From Coprenecus sp964640305 (lineage in GTDB: Bacteria > Bacteroidota > Bacteroidia > Bacteroidales > UBA932): a stretch of DNA of 18,115 nucleotides. Under the pieces are notes generated by a model. The model worked only from the letters and a program-made list of their open reading frames with translations, did no database searches and was not told where the DNA came from. The position numbers and the translations under genes were made by a program. The number at the start of each line of letters is the position of its first letter. The stretch's first letter is position 1. Positions 1-8,520 of this stretch are shown here, piece after piece. The DNA lies in assembly GCA_964640305.1 (NCBI GenBank), contig CAZXFF010000041.1, forward strand, positions 1-18,115, given 5' to 3'.

Positions 1-12
1 CTTTTTCAGTTT

Positions 13-3000
13 ATGGATATGTTAAATAACTCAAAATCGCTTTTTGTGTCTCTTGCTGTTCTTGCAGGGGCAGTATACTGTCTTTCAGCAGAACAGCTGC
101 CATACTGGAAAGACATGAATGTCGTGCAGGTCGGACGCGAATATCCCCGCTCGATGTTCATGAGCTATCCTGATGTGAATTCCGCTTCGACTTATGATTT
201 TTCGGCAGGAGGAAGATACCTGCTGCTGAACGGTACCTGGAAGTTCCGTTTTGCGGATGCATACAGGGATTTGCCTGATGGGTTGGAAGATCCGGCACTT
301 GACGTATCTGCATGGGATGATATTGAAGTGCCAGGTAACTGGGAGGTCCAGGGATACGGAACGGCTATCTATACGAATCATGGATACGAATTCAAGCCCA
401 GAAACCCGACCCCGCCGCTGCTACCCGAGGATAATCCGGTAGGAGTTTACCGCAGGGATTTCACTCTTCCGGAGGAGTGGAGCGGAATGGACGTATCCCT
501 TAATATTGACGGGGCCAAATCCGGAGTGTATGTCTACCTCAACGGTAAGGAAGTGGGCTATAGTGAGGATTCCAAAACTTCAGCGGAATTCCTACTGAAC
601 AGCTATCTCCGTGAGGGGAAGAATACCCTGGTCCTGAAGATTTACAGATGGAGTACCGGATCGTATCTGGAGTGTCAGGATTTCTGGCGTATAAGCGGTA
701 TAGAGAGGGATGTGTATCTCTGGTGTCAGCCGAAGACATCCATTAAGGATTTCAAGGTAGTCTCGACTCTGGATGATACGTACCGGAACGGGGTTTTCTC
801 GCTTTCTGCATCACTGAAGAATACAACGGCTTCCGATAAGGTGCTGAAATTCGCTTATGTGCTGAAGGATGCGGAGGGTGTGACTGTTGCAGAAGGCAGC
901 AAGGATGTACGTGTACTTGCTTCAGGCTTTGCGGAAGCGGATTTTTCTGCCGGAATTCCGGATGTGCTTCCCTGGTCGGCGGAGCATCCCGATCTGTATC
1001 ACCTTGTGATGACGGTATCAGACGGGAAGAATTTAGTAGAGGCGGTACCTTACCATGTGGGGTTCAGAAGGTTCGAGATCAGACCTTCCGGCGGTGTTTC
1101 GGAGGGTGGGATGCCGCAGGTCCTTTTCTATGTGAACGGTCAGCCCGTTAAACTGAAAGGGGTCAATATCCATGAGCACAATCCGCTTACAGGACATTAT
1201 GTTACAGAGGATCTTATCAGGAAAGACCTGGAACTGATGAAAAAGAACAATATCAATGCGGTCAGACTTGCCCATTATCCTCAGGGCAGGAGGTTCTATG
1301 AGCTTTGTGACGAATACGGCCTATATGTGTATGACGAAGCGAATATCGAATCGCATGGTATGTACTACAATCTCCGTAAAGGAGGTACGCTCGGAAATAA
1401 TCCCGACTGGCTGGAGGCCCATATGGACCGGACCAGGAACATGTACGAGAGGAACAAGAACTATCCTTGCATAACGGTCCTTTCGCTCGGAAACGAGGCA
1501 GGGAACGGATATAATTTCTATATGACGTATCTGTGGCTCAAGGAGCGGGAGAAGGACGGGATGAACCGTCCGGTATGCTATGAAAGGGCACAGTGGGAAT
1601 GGAACAGCGACATGTACGTTCCCCAGTATCCCGGAGCGGACTGGCTTGAGAAAACCGGCAGGATCGGCAGTGACAGGCCGGTAGTGCCTTCCGAGTATTC
1701 GCATGCGATGGGCAATTCCTCCGGAAGCATATCCCTTCAGTGGGATGCAATATACAGATATCCCAATCTCCAGGGTGGTTTCATATGGGATTGGGTTGAT
1801 CAGGGCCTGTGGGTGGATAAGGATGGAGGATACTGGGCCTATGGCGGGGATTTCGGCAAGGATGCCCCGAGCGACGGGAACTTCCTTTGCAACGGGATAG
1901 TGAATCCGGACCGCAACCCGCATCCCGCCATGGCAGAGATCAAGCATGCCTACCAGAATGCTTCATTCTTCCTGACCGGAGGCGATTCGCTCGCAGTTTC
2001 AAACCGTTTCTACTTTACGGATCTGGACAGATATGATATATGCTATAGCCTGACGGCAGACGGAAAGGCTGTCAAGAGCGGGAAGATGAGGCTGTCTGTA
2101 GCACCGCAGGACACAGTGGTTGTTCCCCTTCCGGTAGATTTCATAAAAAAGGATGGTGTTGAGTATTTTATGGATTTCTCCATGGTTACCCGTACGCCGG
2201 AAAATGGGATTCCTGCAGGTCATGTGCTTGCAACTGACCAGATAGAATTCGGGACTGCCGGTGGCAGAAAACAGTATGTCCATGCGAAAGGACCAGGACT
2301 GAAGGTCGTTGAGGATGCGGATGCAATCAGAATCCTTTCTTCAGATGTTGCCTTTGTGTATGACCGTAGTAAGTGTGCAGTAACATCATATAAAGTGGAC
2401 GGAACGGAATACTTCAAGGACGGGTACGGGCTTAGGCCTAATTTCTGGAGGGCTCCGACGGACAACGATTACGGTAACGGGGCTCCGAAGCGCCTGCAGG
2501 TCTGGAAAACTTCGGGACGGGAACTGAATGTGGCTGAGGCCAGAACGGAAAAACGTGGGGAGGCTGTCCTCCTTCATCTGGAGTATTTGCTGGCAGCAGG
2601 TAATATTTATGTTGCGGAATATACCGTATATCCTGACGGGGTTGTAAAGGCCGACTACCGTTTCTCATCCGTATCCATGCAGGAAACTCCGGCAGGAATT
2701 TCGGAAGCAGCCCTTACGGCAACATTTTCTCCCGGTCAGTCAGAGGCAAGGAGCAAGGCGGCAGGTGCGGAAGTCCCCAGAATAGGAGTCCGGTTCCGGT
2801 TGCCTGTTGAGATGCAGGAAGTGGTGTATTTCGGTCGGGGACCGGAAGAAAACTATATAGACAGGAACAGGGCATCGTTTGTAGGACTTTACAGTACAGA
2901 TGCAGCTTCCATGTACTATCCGTATGTGAGACCACAGGAGAACGGTCACCGTACCGATACCCGCTGGGCTGCATTCCTCGGAAAAGGTAAAGGTCTCATG

Positions 3001-3378
3001 GTCGTTGCCGATGATACTTTCGGATTCAACTCATTACGTAACTCCATAGAGGATTTCGACTCTGAAGAAGCGGTACAGCATGATTACCAGTGGCCGAATA
3101 TGACACCGGAGCAGATAGCATCCAGGAATCCGGGAGAAGCAAAGGATGTCCTGAGGAGAATGCACCATGTCAATGACATTGTCCCGAGGGACTATGTAGA
3201 AGTATGTATAGACATGAAGCAGCAGGGGGTGGCCGGATATGACAGCTGGGGCGACAGGCCGGAACCGCAGTACAGGATTCCTGCAGACAGGGATTATATT
3301 TGGGGATTTACAATGGTTCCGGTGCGCAGTCAGGCGGACGCACGCAGCAAGGCTGCATTGGATTATACAGGAAAGTGA
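13..3378 (+). CDS. lacZ: Secreted glycoside hydrolase family 2 beta-galactosidase
   Basis: This 1121-residue protein should hydrolyse terminal beta-galactosides in the periplasm or at the cell surface. An N-terminal signal peptide is visible (hydrophobic stretch about residues 8-26, probable cleavage after CLSA; the AVYC context is a poor lipobox). The order is the LacZ one: sugar-binding domain (about 45-240), immunoglobulin-like domain (about 240-355), TIM barrel (about 356-650) and a C-terminal Bgal small-chain domain with WRAPTDNDYG starting at W812. Key residues are present: the H-E-H stretch in VNIHEHNP (about 384-391), acid/base Glu495 in SLGNEAG and nucleophile Glu561 in SEYSHAMGN. 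It is longer than E. coli LacZ by roughly 100 residues, mainly the leader and C-terminal sequence. Two in-frame ATGs occur (13 and 19), and I keep the first. No SusC/SusD partner is seen, but the upstream side is cut off, so the natural glycan is unknown. Beta-galactosidase is the best call; other GH2 activities cannot be excluded. Confidence 0.93.
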   Translation: MDMLNNSKSLFVSLAVLAGAVYCLSAEQLPYWKDMNVVQVGREYPRSMFMSYPDVNSASTYDFSAGGRYLLLNGTWKFRFADAYRDLPDGLEDPALDVSAWDDIEVPGNWEVQGYGTAIYTNHGYEFKPRNPTPPLLPEDNPVGVYRRDFTLPEEWSGMDVSLNIDGAKSGVYVYLNGKEVGYSEDSKTSAEFLLNSYLREGKNTLVLKIYRWSTGSYLECQDFWRISGIERDVYLWCQPKTSIKDFKVVSTLDDTYRNGVFSLSASLKNTTASDKVLKFAYVLKDAEGVTVAEGSKDVRVLASGFAEADFSAGIPDVLPWSAEHPDLYHLVMTVSDGKNLVEAVPYHVGFRRFEIRPSGGVSEGGMPQVLFYVNGQPVKLKGVNIHEHNPLTGHYVTEDLIRKDLELMKKNNINAVRLAHYPQGRRFYELCDEYGLYVYDEANIESHGMYYNLRKGGTLGNNPDWLEAHMDRTRNMYERNKNYPCITVLSLGNEAGNGYNFYMTYLWLKEREKDGMNRPVCYERAQWEWNSDMYVPQYPGADWLEKTGRIGSDRPVVPSEYSHAMGNSSGSISLQWDAIYRYPNLQGGFIWDWVDQGLWVDKDGGYWAYGGDFGKDAPSDGNFLCNGIVNPDRNPHPAMAEIKHAYQNASFFLTGGDSLAVSNRFYFTDLDRYDICYSLTADGKAVKSGKMRLSVAPQDTVVVPLPVDFIKKDGVEYFMDFSMVTRTPENGIPAGHVLATDQIEFGTAGGRKQYVHAKGPGLKVVEDADAIRILSSDVAFVYDRSKCAVTSYKVDGTEYFKDGYGLRPNFWRAPTDNDYGNGAPKRLQVWKTSGRELNVAEARTEKRGEAVLLHLEYLLAAGNIYVAEYTVYPDGVVKADYRFSSVSMQETPAGISEAALTATFSPGQSEARSKAAGAEVPRIGVRFRLPVEMQEVVYFGRGPEENYIDRNRASFVGLYSTDAASMYYPYVRPQENGHRTDTRWAAFLGKGKGLMVVADDTFGFNSLRNSIEDFDSEEAVQHDYQWPNMTPEQIASRNPGEAKDVLRRMHHVNDIVPRDYVEVCIDMKQQGVAGYDSWGDRPEPQYRIPADRDYIWGFTMVPVRSQADARSKAALDYTGK

Positions 3379-3382
3379 TCTG

Positions 3383-3424
3383 CTTGCCGTATTCCAGGGT
3401 CATCGGATCCTGGAATACAGCAAG
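3383..3424. terminator. Shared hairpin between convergent genes
   Basis: The arms 3383-3398 and 3409-3424 are complementary over 16 positions with one mismatch, around a 10-base loop. The hairpin starts 4 bases after the beta-galactosidase stop and its right arm overlaps the last codons of the acyltransferase gene on the other strand. Neither side has a strong T-run, so it may be a bidirectional terminator or an mRNA 3' end stabiliser. Confidence 0.6.
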
Positions 3425-4707
3425 CGTATATCCTTTATCAGGCTCTGTGCCTGTTTCGAGAACATCAGGTATATATCAGACACTATGAGTCTGAGCAGGC
3501 GGTATGCATCCTGGCAGATTACAGTAGCCGGTACAAGTGCAAGTGTGATTCCGAGAGCCCATTCCCATGGAATGGTGCAATAGGCTATGACAGCATAGAT
3601 GATCAGCAGCAGCGGCCACAATACCAGTGTCAGGACAAAGCGGATTGAATTGAAGAATGCCCTGTCTTTCATTTTCGTGAAAAGCCAGGCCGATACTGCG
3701 GTGATGGGAGAAGTGAGTATGGCGGCCGGAACAGTATAGGGCAGAGTAATGACCAGAAGCAGCAGTTTGATTAGTCTGGACCAGAACGGGCGGTTCATGG
3801 CTATGGAGTTAAGGCTGATTCTCTTTTCCTTCCTCAGCCGTTCAAGTTCATTTCCCTTTTCCAGAATCTCTGCAGCCAGACACGGCTGGTCCTCACGCAT
3901 ACGCTGTATGTTTGCTATTATCTCCTTATTGATTGCAAATCTGCGTTCCAGTGTTCTTCTCCGGGGATATGTCCTGAATACGGCCGCACAGATATTCCGG
4001 GTAGCATCGTAGTATTCGTCGTCAGGGATGTAGAGGATTACGCTTTTCATCCTTTCGGTCAGCTCCTCTTTCATCAGGTTCATTGTTTCGGGGAGGGTCA
4101 GGTCCTCATGTTGCCTGAGATAGTCTCCTATATTTATCGGATCCCCGGCCTGTATGAGTACGGAAGACCTGAATCTGAAATAGTTGCCGTACTCCAGCCC
4201 CATAGGAACAATGTACAGGGGCAGATGGTCCGGCATCATTTCGCTTGCGGAAATGGCTATCCTGAATATGCCTTTTGACAGTGGCAACAGGGAATGCTTG
4301 GCCCTGTGAGTACCTTCCGGAAGGATACAGAATGGTACTCTGTCGCGCAGAACGTCCACGGATCTTTCTATTGTCTCGTTGTTCTTGCGGACTTCTTCCA
4401 TTCCGTCCCGGATGCGCATTATCGGCATTATTTTCAGGAAAGACAGTATCTTTGCGACTTTTCTGTTTCTGAAAATATCTGCCCTTGCCACGAATACCTT
4501 CTGTTTCTTGTCCAGTGCCAGGATTACAAGCGCATCCATCAGTGCATTGGTGTGGTTGGGTGCATAGATGATGGCTCCGTCAGCAGGGATCTTCTCTTTG
4601 CCGACATATTTGATGTCCCTGTATGCCAGATGGAGGGAAAAATCCACATAGTGCCTTAGGAAGGCATACAGTCTGTTTCTGTCCTGTATTTTATGTATAT
4701 GTCTCAT
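3400..4707 (-). CDS. PlsC-like glycerolipid acyltransferase with C-terminal membrane segments
   Basis: This is a membrane-associated acyltransferase of the LPLAT/PlsC superfamily, which transfers acyl groups to (lyso)phospholipid precursors. Using the ATG at 4707 it has 435 residues. The catalytic block is NHTNALMD (His52...Asp58), followed by LPEGTHR (about 129-135), the phosphate-binding EGT motif. The spacing His-X5-Asp differs from the textbook HX4D. After the roughly 220-residue catalytic part come a charged helical segment and two long hydrophobic regions, so the protein is larger than E. coli PlsC (about 245 residues). A longer reading from 4761 would overlap the upstream transporter gene by 53 bases; the 4707 start leaves one base after that gene's stop (TGA-A-ATG), which suggests translational coupling. 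It is the last gene of a probable pgk-transporter-acyltransferase operon. The exact substrate (lysophosphatidate or another lipid) cannot be read from the sequence. Confidence 0.85.
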   Translation of the reverse strand: MRHIHKIQDRNRLYAFLRHYVDFSLHLAYRDIKYVGKEKIPADGAIIYAPNHTNALMDALVILALDKKQKVFVARADIFRNRKVAKILSFLKIMPIMRIRDGMEEVRKNNETIERSVDVLRDRVPFCILPEGTHRAKHSLLPLSKGIFRIAISASEMMPDHLPLYIVPMGLEYGNYFRFRSSVLIQAGDPINIGDYLRQHEDLTLPETMNLMKEELTERMKSVILYIPDDEYYDATRNICAAVFRTYPRRRTLERRFAINKEIIANIQRMREDQPCLAAEILEKGNELERLRKEKRISLNSIAMNRPFWSRLIKLLLLVITLPYTVPAAILTSPITAVSAWLFTKMKDRAFFNSIRFVLTLVLWPLLLIIYAVIAYCTIPWEWALGITLALVPATVICQDAYRLLRLIVSDIYLMFSKQAQSLIKDIRLLYSRIR

Positions 4708-4708
4708 T

Positions 4709-5677
4709 TCAGCAGTCTGCCTCTTGTACCGGCAGGGGCTTGCTCCTGAATATCCCTGCAAGTGTCAATCCGGATATGATATGCCATATGCCCCACCATG
4801 CAGTAATAAAGAGCATTCCGCCGTAGTTGCCTTGCCATATTTCCGGCTGGAAGATCTGGGGGTTGAACAGAAGCGCCAGCCCTAGACCGGAATTCTGGAT
4901 CCCTACTTCTATTGTCGTAGTCCTTCTGTCGCGGACAGAAAGACCTGCCAGCCTTGCTCCAAAATATCCCGTTGCGAAAGCGGCAGCATTGTGGAACAGC
5001 ACTATGATCAGGATATAGAATATATTGTCAATGAAAATCTGGAAATTCTGTGCGAACGATACTGCGACCATTCCGACGAAAAGTACGATGGATGCTATCT
5101 GGGCCGGCTTTTTCAGCCTTTTTGTGGTTTCAGGAAAACGGCGGGCAAACAGGATCCCCAGTATTATCGGAATCCCGAGCAGGAGCAGAATCTGCATAAG
5201 CATCGGCAGAAAGGGTATGACGAGTTTCGGAATATCGCCAGAAGCACTGATTACAGTATAGTAGAGTGTCCCCCACAGGTAAAAATTCAAAGGTGTGGTT
5301 ACCGGAGAAAAAACAGTGGTAACGGCGGTCATGCTTACCGAAAGTTCTACATTCCCTTTGGAAAGTGAAGAAATGAAATTCGAGATGTTGCCTCCCGGAC
5401 AGCATGCGACCAGGATCATGCCCAATGCAACCATGGGAGTGATCCATTTGTTGAGGGCAATGGTTATGAGGAATGTAACCAACGGAAGCCCGATCCATTG
5501 TAGGCAGATGCCTGTGATGATGGATTTGGGCTTCCTGAATACTTCCTTGAATGTCTGGAGTTTTATTCCCAATGCGACACCGAACATCACGAAAGCCAGA
5601 AGGATGTTTACAATGACCATCCCTCCGCTTCCGAAATTCAAGGATATAGCATTGAGGCTTTCGAGCTGTTCGCGCAT
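4709..5677 (-). CDS. Bile acid:sodium symporter (BASS/SBF) family transporter
   Basis: This 322-residue inner-membrane protein has about nine or ten hydrophobic segments and belongs to the BASS family, whose members couple uptake of organic anions to sodium. The two signature regions are present: CCPGGNISNF (92-101) at the first discontinuous helix and EVGIQNSGLGLAL (257-269) at the second, which in structurally studied members form the Na+ and substrate crossover sites. Bacterial family members take up varied substrates (for example pantoate or keto acids), so bile-acid transport should not be assumed. The start lies 13 bases after the pgk stop, and the gap has no Shine-Dalgarno on the coding strand. 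The stop is one base before the acyltransferase ATG. The nearby NhaC antiporter could maintain the sodium gradient that this transporter uses, but that is only an inference from adjacency. Confidence 0.88.
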   Translation of the reverse strand: MREQLESLNAISLNFGSGGMVIVNILLAFVMFGVALGIKLQTFKEVFRKPKSIITGICLQWIGLPLVTFLITIALNKWITPMVALGMILVACCPGGNISNFISSLSKGNVELSVSMTAVTTVFSPVTTPLNFYLWGTLYYTVISASGDIPKLVIPFLPMLMQILLLLGIPIILGILFARRFPETTKRLKKPAQIASIVLFVGMVAVSFAQNFQIFIDNIFYILIIVLFHNAAAFATGYFGARLAGLSVRDRRTTTIEVGIQNSGLGLALLFNPQIFQPEIWQGNYGGMLFITAWWGIWHIISGLTLAGIFRSKPLPVQEADC

Positions 5678-5690
5678 ATTCTGAAGGAGG

Positions 5691-6941
5691 TTATTCCCTT
5701 ATGGCTTTTATACCGGGGAGTTCTATACCTTCGAGATATTCGAGCATTGCACCACCCCCTGTAGAAACATAGCTTACCTTGTCAGCGTATCCCATTTGGG
5801 TAACAGCAGCTACGGAGTCTCCGCCCCCTACGAGAGTGAAGGCACCCTTTCCGGTTGCTTCTACAAGAATCTTGGCGATGGAATTGGTACCATGGGAGAA
5901 ATTGGGCATTTCGAATACTCCTACAGGACCGTTCCATAGAATTGTCCTGGAGTTGAGCAGTACTTCCCTCCATTGTTCAATGGCTGCAGGTGCTGCATCC
6001 ATTCCCATCCATCCGTCAGGAATGGCATTGCTGGGGCAGGTTATATATTCGGCATTGTTGTCGAATTCCTTGGTGGCAAGCACTTCGGTCGTGAGATAGA
6101 TGTTTACACCTTTCTCTTTTGCTTTGGAAAGTATGCGGAGTGCGGTTTCCATCTGGTCTTCTTCGAACAGGGATGTCCCTATTGTACCTCCTTGTGCTTT
6201 CATGAATGTATATACCATGCCGCCACCGATGATCATGTTGTCGACAAGGTCAAGCAGGTGCTCCAGAATACCTATCTTTGATGAAACTTTTGCACCTCCG
6301 AGAATGGCTGTGAGGGGTCTCTCCGGGTGCCCGAGAACTTTATCTATGGCTTTGATTTCCCCTTCCATGACGTAGCCGAACATTTTGTCGTTAGGGAAAT
6401 ACTTTGCAATAAGGGCGGTGGATGCGTGTGCCCTGTGTGCGGTGCCGAATGCATCATTTACATAGCAGTCTGCATATGATGCAAGTTTTGCTGTGAATGC
6501 TTTCTGGCTTTCCTTTATAGCGGCTTTGGCGGCTTTTTTCTCCTCATCGCTTGCATTTTCGGCAAGTCCTCTGGGTTTGCCTTCTTCTTCAGCATAGAAA
6601 CGCAGGTTCTCGAGGAGCAGTACCTGACCCGGTTTCAGTGCAGCGGCTTCAGCATCCGCTTTCTGGCAGTCTGCCGCAAACTGTACAGGGACTCCGAGGA
6701 GTTCTTCAACCCTTTTTATTATATGTTTCAGGGAATACTTGTCTGTAGGACCTTTGGGTCTCCCGAGATGGGACATGATGATCAGGGCTCCGTTGCCTGC
6801 AAGGATTTTCTTGAGTGTGGGGATGGCAGCACGGATTCTGGTGTCATCGGTAATGTTGAAGTTTTCGTCGAGCGGAACGTTGAAATCCACTCTGACAATG
6901 GCTTTCTTGCCATTGAAATCATAAGTGTCAATAGTTTGCAT
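5691..6941 (-). CDS. pgk: Phosphoglycerate kinase
   Basis: This cytosolic glycolytic enzyme interconverts 1,3-bisphosphoglycerate plus ADP and 3-phosphoglycerate plus ATP. The 416-residue product starting at 6941 begins MQTIDTYDFNGKK; the upstream in-frame ATG at 6974 would put the promoter inside the gene and add residues unlike the family, so I reject it. Family signatures are clear: RVDFNVPLD (17-25), SHLGRPKG (57-64), ENLRFY (111-116), YVNDAFGTAHRAH (160-172), the GGAKVSSKIG block and the C-terminal nucleotide loop GGGDSVAAV. A lysine/alanine-rich insert at about 120-150 lies between the substrate-binding segments. Length matches the usual 390-420 residues. A -7 promoter box precedes it in the nhaC-pgk gap, and the BASS transporter follows after 13 bases, so pgk probably leads a three-gene transcript. 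Confidence 0.98.
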   Translation of the reverse strand: MQTIDTYDFNGKKAIVRVDFNVPLDENFNITDDTRIRAAIPTLKKILAGNGALIIMSHLGRPKGPTDKYSLKHIIKRVEELLGVPVQFAADCQKADAEAAALKPGQVLLLENLRFYAEEEGKPRGLAENASDEEKKAAKAAIKESQKAFTAKLASYADCYVNDAFGTAHRAHASTALIAKYFPNDKMFGYVMEGEIKAIDKVLGHPERPLTAILGGAKVSSKIGILEHLLDLVDNMIIGGGMVYTFMKAQGGTIGTSLFEEDQMETALRILSKAKEKGVNIYLTTEVLATKEFDNNAEYITCPSNAIPDGWMGMDAAPAAIEQWREVLLNSRTILWNGPVGVFEMPNFSHGTNSIAKILVEATGKGAFTLVGGGDSVAAVTQMGYADKVSYVSTGGGAMLEYLEGIELPGIKAIRE

Positions 6942-6962
6942 AACCTCAAATTTAATCTGCTG

Positions 6963-6970
6963 CAAAGATA
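6963..6970 (-). promoter_or_regulatory. Bacteroidetes -7 promoter box for pgk
   Basis: On the minus strand this reads TATCTTTG, a full match to the Bacteroidetes TAnnTTTG element, 21 bases upstream of the pgk ATG. That would give a leader of roughly 15 bases. No clear TTTG-type -33 element is visible at the expected distance inside the end of nhaC. A GAGG four bases from the ATG could act as a weak ribosome site. Confidence 0.65.
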
Positions 6971-6977
6971 GCAAGAA

Positions 6978-8438
6978 TTATGATTCGCTTTTGTTAAAAG
7001 TGTCCGGTTTGATTATTTTATAGCCAATGGCGGCGATTAGAATTGACATGACCGGGGATATCAGGTTGAAAAAGCAGAACGGAAGAAACTCCAGAGTGGG
7101 GATCTTCAATACCGTAGCCTGTGTCATGCTGCATGAGTTCCATGGAATCAGTACTGATGTTACTGTGGCTGAGTCCTCTACAGAGCGGCTCAGGAGTCTG
7201 TTTTCATAGCCCTTGGTTTCGTATAGCTTTTTGAACAGGCTGGAAGTAAGAATAATGGAAAGGTACTGGTCTCCAGTTGCCATATTGCAGAAGATCCCTC
7301 CTCCTACAGTGCTTGCTACCGTAGGTGCCGGTTTTGAAACGTAGCGCATCAGAAGTCCGGTTATACTTTTGAGCATGCCGTTTCCCACCATTACCCCTCC
7401 GAATGCGGCGGCGATAATGATCAGGAATATCGTGTTCAGCATTCCGGTCATTCCCCTTGTGGAGATAAGTCCGTTCAGGGTCTCGTTCCCTGTTTCGATG
7501 GCTGTAGAGCCGTAGTAGGTGATGAAAAGTCCCCTGAATCCTTCTGCGAATCCGCTTCCGGCTTCCGGACCTGCAATCTCGGCAATGATGTCTGGCTGTA
7601 CGAACAAGGCTACTGCCCCTGCCAGCAGAGCGGATATGAAGAGGGTAAGTATTGCAGGGACTTTCCTTGCAATAAGGATGCATGTGATTACCGGTATCAG
7701 CAGTAGCCAAGGGGATATGTTGAATGTGTTTCCAAGGGCATCCCGGAATTCCGAAACGGCTATTTCGCTGGATGTTTCATATGTAAGGCTGGCTACCAGG
7801 AATATGACCGAGGCAATTATGAATGAAGGGATTGTGGTTATCATCATATAGCGGATATGCACGAACAGAGGTGTGCCGGATGATGATGAAGCCAGTACGG
7901 TCGTATCTGAGAGAGGAGATATCTTGTCCCCGAAATATGCTCCGGATATGATTGCACCTGCAGTCCATCCGGGGGAAAATCCCAATGCAGAACCTATACC
8001 GAGCAAGGCTATGCCGATAGTGGCAATAGTAGTCCATGAACTGCCTGTAATGACAGATATGGCAGCGCATATCAGACAGCTGGCAAAAAGGAAAATCTTT
8101 GGCGTGATGACCTGGACTCCGTAATATATAAGAGTCGGAACGACACCGCTTATCATCCATGAACCGGATATGGCTCCGATCATGAACAGTATCAGAATTG
8201 CACCGCTTACAGATTTGATGTTGCTCACAATGCTTTCTTCCAGGTCTTCCCATTTCTGTCTGTAGAACAGCATGGAAATCGCTACAGCAACTCCTGTCGC
8301 CATCAGCAAGGCAACCTGGCTGCCACCTGAGAGTGCATCCGAACCGAAGATTTTAATTACTGCTGCAAGGCAGATCATCAGGACGGCAACAGGTATAAGT
8401 GAAATATACCAGGCCGGGGCAATGTCTTTGTTTTTCAT
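6978..8438 (-). CDS. nhaC: NhaC-family Na+/H+ antiporter
   Basis: This 486-residue inner-membrane protein has about eleven hydrophobic segments. It matches the NhaC family, which exchanges sodium for protons and sets internal pH and the sodium gradient. Diagnostic stretches are GSSWTTIATIGIALLGIG (132-149) and GAYFGDKISPLSDTT (166-180), the polar intramembrane motif typical of the family, with a repeat-related NSCSMTQATVL near the C-terminus. I chose the ATG at 8438 (MKNKDIAPAWY); the in-frame ATG at 8480 would start within about ten bases of the predicted -7 box and is unlike the family start. The gene is transcribed from the divergent region at 8439-8520 and ends 36 bases before the pgk ATG, with a separate pgk promoter in between. 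Some family members exchange malate/lactate or other ions, so substrate is a family inference. Confidence 0.93.
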   Translation of the reverse strand: MKNKDIAPAWYISLIPVAVLMICLAAVIKIFGSDALSGGSQVALLMATGVAVAISMLFYRQKWEDLEESIVSNIKSVSGAILILFMIGAISGSWMISGVVPTLIYYGVQVITPKIFLFASCLICAAISVITGSSWTTIATIGIALLGIGSALGFSPGWTAGAIISGAYFGDKISPLSDTTVLASSSSGTPLFVHIRYMMITTIPSFIIASVIFLVASLTYETSSEIAVSEFRDALGNTFNISPWLLLIPVITCILIARKVPAILTLFISALLAGAVALFVQPDIIAEIAGPEAGSGFAEGFRGLFITYYGSTAIETGNETLNGLISTRGMTGMLNTIFLIIIAAAFGGVMVGNGMLKSITGLLMRYVSKPAPTVASTVGGGIFCNMATGDQYLSIILTSSLFKKLYETKGYENRLLSRSVEDSATVTSVLIPWNSCSMTQATVLKIPTLEFLPFCFFNLISPVMSILIAAIGYKIIKPDTFNKSES

Positions 8439-8468
8439 TTTATTCTGAGCATATGGGCATTGGTAGTG

Positions 8469-8476
8469 CAAAAATA
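8469..8476 (-). promoter_or_regulatory. -7 promoter box for nhaC
   Basis: On the minus strand this reads TATTTTTG, matching TAnnTTTG, 30 bases upstream of the nhaC ATG at 8438. A TTGG about 22 bases further upstream could serve as the -33 element. It lies in the short divergent region shared with the methyltransferase gene. Confidence 0.55.
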
Positions 8477-8508
8477 TCAAAGTTTTTTACTAAATCCCCA
8501 ATTTGAGT

Positions 8509-8516
8509 TATCTTTG
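8509..8516 (+). promoter_or_regulatory. -7 promoter box for the methyltransferase gene
   Basis: This reads TATCTTTG, a full TAnnTTTG match, and ends four bases before the methyltransferase ATG at 8521. With the usual distance from box to transcription start, the mRNA would begin at or next to the A of the ATG. A T-rich stretch at about 8483-8488 sits at the right distance for a degenerate -33 element. Confidence 0.6.
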
Positions 8517-8520
8517 GAAC

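Noticed and set aside
1321..1947. 208-residue frame antisense to the beta-galactosidase gene
   Set aside because: Lies entirely opposite a strongly conserved GH2 catalytic domain and has no recognisable motifs; a codon-bias shadow.
4708..4761. Upstream start for the acyltransferase
   Set aside because: Would overlap the transporter gene by 53 bases and add residues without family resemblance; the ATG at 4707 gives a coupled TGA-A-ATG junction.
6942..6974. Upstream start for phosphoglycerate kinase
   Set aside because: Would include the -7 promoter box in the coding sequence and extend beyond the usual family N-terminus.
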